Assembly: GCA_039810605.1 (NCBI GenBank)
Contig: JBDHXH010000123.1
Location: 1-5,400 of the forward strand
From: JAGPCH01 sp039810605
Lineage (GTDB): Bacteria > Bacteroidota > Ignavibacteria > Tepidaquicellales > Tepidaquicellaceae
Direction: 5' to 3'
Length of the DNA: 5,400 nt
Positions 1 to 5,400 of the stretch are shown piece by piece (within the stretch, counting starts at the first letter, position 1; every line of letters starts with the position of its first letter). The notes below the pieces were generated by a model, which worked only from the letters and a program-made list of their open reading frames with translations, ran no database searches and was not told the origin of the DNA. A program made the position numbers and the translations under genes.

Positions 1-1964
1 ATCACAGGAAGTTTATTGCCGTTGCTAAGGACATTCGGATCATGCATCCCGACTTCCCAATCGTGACTTCCTGCGTGCCCTCTGAAATTAACAAACAAAG
101 TTCCGCGGTTAATGTTGTTCTTGATTGAATCGGCATAATTAAATGTAACATTCCCTGAAGTATCAGATCTGTAAATTTTATGTATCTCTCCGGCAATTGG
201 CGGCAGAGCTGCATAGAAATTAGATTCAAAATTTGAAACTGACTGATACTGAAGTTGCTCGTTAGGGGTTGATCCGCCTGTGATATAAGTAAAGGTTTTC
301 CACCAGTTATCCTCCGGCTCATTTTCATAAGCTATAATCTTATCAACCATCGCCTGTGCTTCAGAAACATAAAGAGCGGGCAGCCTTCCTACAGCAACCT
401 GCGTATAATAAAAAAATGTGCCCTGAATGAAATTGCCGAAGTAGCCGTCTGCGTCAGGATTACCGATTACCGGAACAAGATTATCGGAGTATACTGTGGC
501 GGGAGAATTTTTTTTCGGATCAAGTGAGCCTCTTCCAAACAAGCAGATATATTTCAGCTTCGGAAGTTGCCAATTATTGTAAACATGTGTTGTGAAATTT
601 CTTACGGCTTGCGGACTTTCATTACCGTATCCGAAAATGTCATAGATATCTTCTATATTTGCTTTGACGGAAAGGAAACCGTCATGCGCCTGTCTGTATG
701 CACGAAGCTGTTCTGCCTGCTGTTGAAAGAGTTGATTGTATATTATCAGATAAACAGCGGAGTTGCTGCCTGATACCAGATCAGGAACCTGTCTCTGCTT
801 TATTCTGAATGGCTTGCTGCGGATTGTATCATTTACAATTTGAATGTCTGCGTTGCTCTTTGCGGTAAATTTAATCGTATCTGCATTTGATGTAAGGTTC
901 GAAATTCTAAGATTGTTCTTTACATCATAAACATACGTTGGTTTTGTTGAATTGTATCCGGGTATTTTGAAAAGTTTTGAAGTTGTATCGGTATTGCGGC
1001 TAAGATCGGCGGAGAGTTTGTAATCGCCGAGTTTAAAAGTCCTCTCGTAAGCAATCTCAAACAAATCGAAATACATTAAGCCTTCTCCGAAGCCGGAAGC
1101 CGATGCATATTTGACACTTACCGTGTTCACGGAAAAATTTGAAAGCAGTGAAGACGGAAAAGTAATTGTTGTATCAATCCTGTTCATGTCATTGCTGAAT
1201 ATCGTGTCAGCGTTGACGCCGTTGATTGTAATGATGAGACTGTGCTCGTTCGGTATGGAGCTTTTATTGCTTGGATATGCGAAAACTCTTATTGTTGCAT
1301 TCTGGGATAAAGGATTCTTATTTGGCAATGAAAAAGTATCACTTACAGACTGTTGATTTGCAAGCAGAGCCCAGTACCAGCCTTCACCCCTGAACTTTTC
1401 ATTATTCAAAAACCTGTAATCTGCCCCCGACAAATGCTCTCCAAGAGTATAGACCATATCTTTTTCAAAATGAAGTGTGTCATAAAAAAATGAAGAAGGG
1501 TAATTGTTTGTGACGGAATAGTTGAACTGCTGGTATCTCAATCCGTTTGCTCCTCCCCAGTCAATCCAATAGGCATTGGTATCGGAATATAAATTGTAAT
1601 ATTCGTTGGTGGTGTAAATAGGAACATTGTTTTCGGTGTATGTAATTGTCGGTCCTCCGTTCAGTCTTTTACCGTAGAAATCAAAGTAATCCCCGTCATT
1701 AAAAACTCCGTCAGACTCTCCCGAAAAATAGATAGGCAATTGAGTTCCAGCATTTAGAACTTTTACTGTCCGCGGATCTATTGAAGATGTATTTACTCCT
1801 GCATTTATGAAATCATTCTTGCTGATCCGGAACATTCCGTTGCCCGAAATGTAAGTCTTCAGATACACCTTGTTGGGCGTAATCCAGTTGTAATTTTGAG
1901 CTGATGCCTGGCAGATTGCAAAAATTGAAATCAGAAAAATAAACAGTAATCGGTATGATCTCAT
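1..1964 (-). CDS. C25 family cysteine peptidase (gingipain/PorU-like), N-terminal 654 codons, truncated by the window edge
   Basis: This is a secreted clan CD cysteine peptidase of family C25, the family of gingipains and of the T9SS sortase PorU. The frame is open from ATG 1964 to base 1 and continues outside. Residues 1-22 form a signal peptide (basic start, hydrophobic core, ASA cut site before Gln23), so it enters the periplasm by Sec. Residues about 24-385 are a beta-rich N-terminal region with features common in Bacteroidota C25 proteins: an acidic DGVFNDGDYFDFYG stretch at 85-98 and YWIDWGG at 132-138. The catalytic domain starts near residue 400: YICLFGRGSLDP at 472-483, GRLP at 526-529, then FRGHAGSHDWE at 627-637 with the probable catalytic His630. 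The catalytic cysteine should lie a few dozen residues further, outside the window, so activity is unproven. PorU, a PorU2-type paralogue and a T9SS-secreted protease all fit. The start has no clear ribosome binding site. Confidence 0.88.
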   Translation of the reverse strand, partial: MRSYRLLFIFLISIFAICQASAQNYNWITPNKVYLKTYISGNGMFRISKNDFINAGVNTSSIDPRTVKVLNAGTQLPIYFSGESDGVFNDGDYFDFYGKRLNGGPTITYTENNVPIYTTNEYYNLYSDTNAYWIDWGGANGLRYQQFNYSVTNNYPSSFFYDTLHFEKDMVYTLGEHLSGADYRFLNNEKFRGEGWYWALLANQQSVSDTFSLPNKNPLSQNATIRVFAYPSNKSSIPNEHSLIITINGVNADTIFSNDMNRIDTTITFPSSLLSNFSVNTVSVKYASASGFGEGLMYFDLFEIAYERTFKLGDYKLSADLSRNTDTTSKLFKIPGYNSTKPTYVYDVKNNLRISNLTSNADTIKFTAKSNADIQIVNDTIRSKPFRIKQRQVPDLVSGSNSAVYLIIYNQLFQQQAEQLRAYRQAHDGFLSVKANIEDIYDIFGYGNESPQAVRNFTTHVYNNWQLPKLKYICLFGRGSLDPKKNSPATVYSDNLVPVIGNPDADGYFGNFIQGTFFYYTQVAVGRLPALYVSEAQAMVDKIIAYENEPEDNWWKTFTYITGGSTPNEQLQYQSVSNFESNFYAALPPIAGEIHKIYRSDTSGNVTFNYADSIKNNINRGTLFVNFRGHAGSHDWEVGMHDPNVLSNGNKLPV

Positions 1965-1975
1965 ATCTTGGAATT

Positions 1976-2002
1976 TAAAAAGTATCCGGACATAAAAAGT
2001 AT
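1976..2002 (-). repeat. Tandem 10-bp direct repeat in the leader of the C25 peptidase gene
   Basis: On the minus strand the 10-mer ATACTTTTTA occurs twice (2002-1993 and 1985-1976), separated by 7 bp (TGTCCGG). The repeat period is 17 bp. It fills much of the 61-bp gap between the upstream glycosyltransferase stop and the peptidase ATG at 1964, and the second copy ends 11 bp before that ATG. Each copy contains TACTTTTT, one base short of the Bacteroidota -7 consensus TAnnTTTG, but no TTTG sits at the expected -33 position. It could be a paired regulator site, a duplicated weak promoter element, or chance in AT-rich DNA. The repeat is seen directly; any function is inferred. No terminator hairpin was found in this gap. 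Confidence 0.45.
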
Positions 2003-2025
2003 TTGTTACTTTGTAAAATTTTTAT

Positions 2026-2976
2026 TCATGAAATTCGTCTGATTTTTCTGAAAATTTTTGAATTGAGTTTTGCGGGAGAAAGAGAAGTGACATACTTAAA
2101 GTAATGCAGATTTTTTCTTTTCCAGTTATTGAATTCATCGAAGAGGTCATTAATGAGCGGTCTGTTAACCCTATAATCAGAAAGCGTCGCGCATGAAGTG
2201 AGAAGGTAATAAGAAATTCTCTTCTTAATACTTTCCTCTTCAAAGAAGTGAGACCTCCTAAGACTCCTTGCAATTTTCAATATGGAATTCGCCTTGTCTT
2301 CAATCATGCTTTTTGTATTTTTTACCAGCGATATCTTCTGCTTCGAGTCCATATTGACAAAGAAGAGCACTTCGGGAACATGTATTATTTTGTTATTGAT
2401 GATCGCCGCTCTTACATCATATTCATAATCTTCCCATATTCTTGAACTGGACCAGGATCCTATCTTGTTTACCATTTCTCTTTTCCAGACACAAGCTCCG
2501 GTAGCCCATGGTCTGCCGTGCATATCAAACACTATTGGTATTATGTTTTCAAATGTTGTTTCATTTTTGTTCCTCAAAAAATTTCCAGTATTCCTGATCA
2601 GCAATGTCTTGCTGTATGCCATTCCGACATCATTATTTTCTTCGAGACAGTTTATTAATTTTTCCAAAAATTCCTTATGCCAGAAGTCATCCGAATCGAG
2701 GTATGAGAGATAGTCACCCTTCGCGATAATTCTTCCTGCTTCCCTCGCAAGTCCGGGACCAATATTTTCCCTGTTGTTGATGATCTTAATTCTGAAATCC
2801 TTTGAGTTGTATTTGTCAATAAATGTATGATCGAAGTTTTCTTCGGAATTGTCGTTAACCAGAATCAATTCGACCGGCTTATAGGTCTGATTTACAACAG
2901 ACTCAATTGAAGACTTTAGCAACTCAACCCTGTTGTAAAACGGAATGATAACCGAAACAAGTTTTTTTCTCTGCAC
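2026..2976 (-). CDS. Glycosyltransferase family 2 protein (GT-A fold), GTG start
   Basis: This 316-residue family 2 glycosyltransferase should move a sugar from a nucleotide-sugar donor to a growing glycan at the cytoplasmic face of the inner membrane. The GT-A nucleotide-binding start VSVIIPFYN is at residues 7-15, the donor-binding Asp in LVNDNS at 39-44, and the metal-binding DxD motif in YLDSDDFW at 92-99. WATGACVW at 157-164 forms the acceptor-side loop, and WEDYEYDVRA at 181-190 carries the probable catalytic acidic residue. A helical C-terminal tail follows from about residue 215; there is no transmembrane segment. The start is well fixed: an in-frame TAA lies three codons upstream (2983-2985), and GTG 2976 is the only usual start before the first strand. 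No good ribosome binding site precedes it. It lies 127 bp after the previous glycosyltransferase and 61 bp before the peptidase gene. Donor and acceptor are unknown. Confidence 0.92.
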   Translation of the reverse strand: MQRKKLVSVIIPFYNRVELLKSSIESVVNQTYKPVELILVNDNSEENFDHTFIDKYNSKDFRIKIINNRENIGPGLAREAGRIIAKGDYLSYLDSDDFWHKEFLEKLINCLEENNDVGMAYSKTLLIRNTGNFLRNKNETTFENIIPIVFDMHGRPWATGACVWKREMVNKIGSWSSSRIWEDYEYDVRAAIINNKIIHVPEVLFFVNMDSKQKISLVKNTKSMIEDKANSILKIARSLRRSHFFEEESIKKRISYYLLTSCATLSDYRVNRPLINDLFDEFNNWKRKNLHYFKYVTSLSPAKLNSKIFRKIRRIS

Positions 2977-2977
2977 G

Positions 2978-2989
2978 ATACTTTAGTAT
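2978..2989. repeat. Short inverted repeat abutting the GTG start of the third glycosyltransferase gene
   Basis: The 12-bp element ATACT-TT-AGTAT has two 5-bp arms around a 2-bp centre and ends one base from the GTG at 2976. In RNA it could form only a 4-bp, AU-rich stem with a 4-base loop, so it is not a terminator. It lies where a ribosome binding site would be and contains the upstream in-frame stop codon. An operator half-site pair is possible, but the element is short enough to be chance. Confidence 0.2.
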
Positions 2990-3060
2990 TGGTCTTCTCT
3001 GATTCTAAAAAGGTAAACTGTATTCAGGATTTTGATCTCCGAATTCAAGGATTATTAAGG

Positions 3061-3068
3061 CAAAAATA
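3061..3068 (-). promoter_or_regulatory. Possible Bacteroidota-type -7 promoter element upstream of the GTG-start glycosyltransferase
   Basis: In the 127-bp gap 2977-3103, the minus strand reads TATTTTTG at 3068-3061, an exact match to the Bacteroidota sigma-ABfr -7 consensus TAnnTTTG. It lies about 85 bp before the GTG at 2976. The matching -33 TTTG is absent (the sequence about 19 bp upstream is GC-richer, around TGGGA), so the call is weak. The gap otherwise contains no open frame of note and no stem-loop followed by a T-run that would serve as a terminator. If real, this promoter would let the third glycosyltransferase gene and the peptidase gene be expressed separately from the upstream genes. 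Confidence 0.2.
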
Positions 3069-3103
3069 AGTGAGACTAGTACTGAATTCCCAGGATGAAT
3101 CTT

Positions 3104-4093
3104 TTATTTTTTGAGTAAAATAAAGGCTTTTGAATAATAAGTCAAGATTGAAAAGAACAGGCGTGTGTAGTTTGGATTGGTCATAATATTCTTCTTTCCG
3201 ATCCAATTCATCATTCGTTTAAGAAGTCTCGCAGCCTCCTTATTTAATCCTTCCTCTTTATGAAGTTTTTGAAATGCCTGCACTATTCTGAACAGCAGCT
3301 TCAGGTCTTTATAATGATGAGCTGCAGTCATCCCTCTCGACGAGATGAGCTGCCGGATGCGCATTGCTTCGTCTGTAGAAATGCGGATTCCTAATTCAGA
3401 AATGTTCTCTGCAGTGATCAGAGCGCTTCTCTGGTTTAGTAGGTTTGCATTGACAAGGCTGTTGTTTCGGGGATGCTTTCGATAATTAATCAGAACCTCA
3501 TTGAGATTATGAATTTTCCCATGTTTGCTGATCTTAGAAATAATTCTATAGTCTTCGGCATGTTCATATTCCTTCTCATAATCAATTCCGTTTTCCGAAA
3601 GTATTCTTTTCCGAAACATTATGCTGGGATTTGCAAATGTGCAGCGGAACAGCAAACTGAACTGCAGTTCATTATTGTGCACGGGGCGAACAGGCCTGGA
3701 AATGGTTTTTCCCGATTTGTCAATTACCGAGACATCTGAACCTACAAGAACATACTCCGGATTATCTTCAAGAAAATTCAACTGCTTTTCGATCCGGTCA
3801 GGTTTTGAAATATCATCTGCATCCTGCAATGCAATGTATTTGCCTTTTGAAGTTTCAATTGATTTGTTTAATGACGATACTCGTCCAATGTTGCTTTCGG
3901 AACTAATCAGCTTAATTCGACTGTCTTCAGATGAATATTTACTTATAATGTCCCCGGTTCCGTCATTCGAGCCGTCATTTAAAATAATGAATTCAAAATT
4001 CTTATAAGTCTGGTTCAGTATGCTCTCAATGGATTTTGAAATATACTTCTCACAATTATATACCGTTGTTATGATGGAAACTTTTGGATTCAT
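3104..4093 (-). CDS. Glycosyltransferase family 2 protein (GT-A fold), second of the cluster
   Basis: This 329-residue family 2 glycosyltransferase has all the usual GT-A landmarks: VSIITTVYN at residues 5-13, LNDGSNDGT at 38-46 for uridine-nucleotide binding, and the DxD metal site in LQDADDISKPDR at 89-100. FANPSIMFRK at 153-162 is the acceptor-side loop, EHAEDYR at 177-183 holds the probable catalytic base (Asp181 or Glu180), and YRKHPRNNS at 204-212 has the conserved late histidine. The last 20 residues are hydrophobic and end in Lys-Lys, which may help membrane association. I start it at ATG 4093, just before the first strand. The frame can be extended 14 codons to a TTG at 4135, but that lies inside the preceding gene. 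With the ATG, the genes are 14 bp apart, consistent with one operon. It probably acts in surface polysaccharide assembly; its sugar is unknown. Confidence 0.93.
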   Translation of the reverse strand: MNPKVSIITTVYNCEKYISKSIESILNQTYKNFEFIILNDGSNDGTGDIISKYSSEDSRIKLISSESNIGRVSSLNKSIETSKGKYIALQDADDISKPDRIEKQLNFLEDNPEYVLVGSDVSVIDKSGKTISRPVRPVHNNELQFSLLFRCTFANPSIMFRKRILSENGIDYEKEYEHAEDYRIISKISKHGKIHNLNEVLINYRKHPRNNSLVNANLLNQRSALITAENISELGIRISTDEAMRIRQLISSRGMTAAHHYKDLKLLFRIVQAFQKLHKEEGLNKEAARLLKRMMNWIGKKNIMTNPNYTRLFFSILTYYSKAFILLKK

Positions 4094-4107
4094 TATCTTT
4101 GCACTTA

Positions 4108-5136
4108 TCAGACTTTCCCGGCAGGTATTCTCCAACCTGCATCCCTGATTGCTTCCTGATGTTTCTCGTACTGCTTTCGCAACTTCAGCAGCTGCGTAAG
4201 TTGTCCAATTGATTTTTCAATTCGAAGAGTATCTGCATCTCCTTCGCTTGTTGTCATAAATCTTAAAAGTTTCCAGAATCCGTAACTTCTTAATTTTTTC
4301 ACCATCCTTATTGTTTCTGATTTCCAGTTTTTTCTGATGTGAATTTTTTTATCCCGCGGAATTTCAAGATATGAATCGAAAAAAACTTTTTGTGATCCGA
4401 ATCCGCGGTTCAGTTTTCTAAGATAATCCCATCTTAATTTTTCCTTTGGTATGAAATGTTTGAACTTGAGGGAGGGCTCGTAGCATATTTTCCATCCGGC
4501 AAGTCTTAAGGCATAACAAATCTCCACGTCTCCCCCCGAAGTAAGCCTTGTGCCCGTGCGATCTTCGAGCATAGAGATGAAGCCATTTTTGTATAAGTCC
4601 ATCAGCGCATTTTTTCTGATTACCATTCCTGCTCCCCAGACATAGCCTGAAGTATTTGTAATGTCGCCGGCTTCTTCAGCCTGCTTGCCTGAAGAATAAT
4701 GATTCGAAAACTCCATGAACCACGCGGGTAATGTTCCATCGGTAACTGCTTCGCCGCTTCCTCCAAGAGCAGCAATGCCTTTATCGCCTTCCATTATCGA
4801 GAAACTTAAATCGGCGTAATCGCTGCTCAACCAATTATCATCATCACAGTATATCATATATTCAAATTGTGAATTGTCAAAACCTCTTTTCCTTGCATGA
4901 GACAGTCCTGTCAACGGTTCATCTATAATCTTGAACGGAAATCTACATTTGAAATCTCCAAACAACTTTGCTGCTGTTTCGGAGGTTGCATCGGATGAAT
5001 TGTTATCTACAACTATTACTTCAAGGTTTGAGAAGTTTTTATTTTCCAGACTGCATAAATGTTTAATAGTTTCGGGAAGTAATTTCGAACTGTTGTGGCA
5101 GCAGACTATAATTGATATGCCTTTACTTGAATACAT
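4108..5136 (-). CDS. Glycosyltransferase family 2 protein (GT-A fold), first complete one of the cluster
   Basis: This is a 342-residue family 2 glycosyltransferase. From the chosen start, ISIIVCCHN at residues 7-15 is the first strand, VIVVDNNSSDAT at 40-51 the donor-binding segment, GLSHARKRG at 77-85 the characteristic helix, and YCDDDNWL at 96-103 the DxD metal site. YVWGAGMVIRK at 165-175 and SGGDVEICYALRLAGW at 200-215 follow; the acidic pair D203/E205 fits the catalytic-base position. KFKHFIP at 224-230 and LRWDYLRKLNRGFG at 234-247 close the domain, and a basic helical tail of about 95 residues ends the protein. The frame extends upstream to a TTG at 5184 (16 extra residues), which would overlap the previous gene by 62 bp. 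ATG 5136 gives a 14-bp overlap and starts six residues before the first strand, so I prefer it. The tight packing suggests translational coupling. Substrate is unknown. Confidence 0.92.
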   Translation of the reverse strand: MYSSKGISIIVCCHNSSKLLPETIKHLCSLENKNFSNLEVIVVDNNSSDATSETAAKLFGDFKCRFPFKIIDEPLTGLSHARKRGFDNSQFEYMIYCDDDNWLSSDYADLSFSIMEGDKGIAALGGSGEAVTDGTLPAWFMEFSNHYSSGKQAEEAGDITNTSGYVWGAGMVIRKNALMDLYKNGFISMLEDRTGTRLTSGGDVEICYALRLAGWKICYEPSLKFKHFIPKEKLRWDYLRKLNRGFGSQKVFFDSYLEIPRDKKIHIRKNWKSETIRMVKKLRSYGFWKLLRFMTTSEGDADTLRIEKSIGQLTQLLKLRKQYEKHQEAIRDAGWRIPAGKV

Positions 5137-5400
5137 TCTTGAATTTGCCGACAATGGAATTTCCGAAAAATGAGTTGACAGCAAGACTAAGTTTATTTTT
5201 TTTCACCACTGACGGAGGATAAAGCAGATATGATTTCATGAGCAGCGTAAAAGTTCTGAACCTTTGATTCCTTCCGAAAGATTCGATTGCCTCTGTATAC
5301 AGATCTTTTGAACGAGCCTTGAACTTTCTGTAACGGAAGTAATGATAGGCTGATTTGAAACCGTAGGAAGTTCTCGAAACAAAATTCTTTGACTTTGTTA
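5123..5400 (-). CDS. C-terminal 91 residues of a partial gene, probably a glycosyltransferase
   Basis: This gene enters from the right edge and ends at TAA 5125-5123. The frame is open for 91 complete codons. Of the three minus-strand frames here it is the only one that runs through the segment: the other two stop within it or at the window edge. The visible part is rich in basic and aromatic residues (HYFRYRKFKARSKDLY at 19-34) and has a helical stretch TLLMKSYLLYPPSVV at 51-65. This resembles the basic, amphipathic tail of many Bacteroidota family 2 glycosyltransferases, and the position directly upstream of three such genes supports this. No catalytic motif lies in the window, so the functional call is inference. 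A run of eight A on the coding strand (5203-5196) encodes Lys-Lys-Asn. The gene overlaps the next one by 14 bp. Confidence 0.7.
   Translation of the reverse strand, partial: TKSKNFVSRTSYGFKSAYHYFRYRKFKARSKDLYTEAIESFGRNQRFRTFTLLMKSYLLYPPSVVKKNKLSLAVNSFFGNSIVGKFKNVFK

Noticed and set aside
2..328. Minus-strand open frame of 108 codons at the left edge
   Set aside because: It lies out of frame inside the C25 peptidase gene, whose own frame is open from 1964 to 1 and carries clear family motifs. The alternative frame has no recognisable domain.
567..1356. Plus-strand open frames at 567-773 and 1111-1356
   Set aside because: Both are antisense to the peptidase gene, show no family features, and have no convincing start signals.
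1965..2025. Rho-independent terminator between the third glycosyltransferase and the peptidase gene
   Set aside because: T-runs are present, but no GC-containing stem precedes them. The complementary A and T runs would form only weak AU pairing.
2022..2273. Second minus-strand frame of 83 codons overlapping the end of the third glycosyltransferase
   Set aside because: It is fully nested out of frame in the real gene and has no independent features.
3081..3100. Palindromic-looking DNA around GAATTC after the second glycosyltransferase stop
   Set aside because: The symmetry does not extend beyond the hexamer in a clean stem and no T-run follows, so there is no support for a terminator or operator.
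2248..5173. Plus-strand open frames of 65-128 codons at 2248-2445, 2465-2713, 3473-3739, 3621-4007 and 4931-5173
   Set aside because: Each is antisense to a glycosyltransferase with intact motifs, and the translations look like reverse-frame noise without domains.
5196..5203. Run of eight A (coding strand) as a phase-variation or frameshift site that could fuse the partial upstream gene to the next glycosyltransferase
   Set aside because: Loss of one A would indeed enter the downstream frame, but runs of 7-8 A/T are common in the window (for example 508-515, 2962-2968 and 4379-4385). Both genes also look complete at this junction: the first ends in a typical tail and the second starts with its own ATG next to the first strand.

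Overview
The window looks like part of a chromosome of the Bacteroidota/Ignavibacteriota (FCB) type. This is an inference from three things: an AT-leaning sequence, start sites without clear Shine-Dalgarno sequences, and a secreted peptidase C25 protein of the gingipain/PorU kind, a family concentrated in bacteria with a type IX secretion system (T9SS). I cannot name a genus. All recognisable genes lie on the minus strand, so the natural reading order runs from base 5400 down to base 1. No RNA genes, insertion sequences or CRISPR arrays were seen.

In that order the layout is: (1) the last 91 residues of a gene entering from the right edge (5400-5123), probably the C-terminal end of another glycosyltransferase; (2) a complete family 2 glycosyltransferase (5136-4108) overlapping it by 14 bp; (3) a second complete family 2 glycosyltransferase (4093-3104), 14 bp further on; (4) after a 127-bp gap, a third complete family 2 glycosyltransferase (2976-2026) that begins with GTG; (5) after a 61-bp leader carrying a tandem 10-bp direct repeat, the first 654 codons of a large secreted C25 cysteine peptidase (1964-1), which leaves the window at the left edge just after its catalytic-histidine motif. 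For two of the glycosyltransferases the longest open frame starts at a TTG inside the preceding gene. I chose the internal ATG next to the first beta strand of the GT-A fold instead.

The glycosyltransferases are presumably cytoplasmic or membrane-peripheral enzymes that add successive sugars to a surface polysaccharide (O-antigen, capsule or exopolysaccharide). Their tight packing suggests one transcription unit; sugar specificity cannot be read from the sequence. The peptidase is exported. If it is a T9SS sortase-like protein, its proximity to polysaccharide genes is suggestive, because PorU-type sortases attach secreted proteins to a lipopolysaccharide. The adjacency alone does not prove a link. 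I found no clearly new system. The points most worth checking are that adjacency, the leader repeat in front of the peptidase gene, and the non-standard starts.
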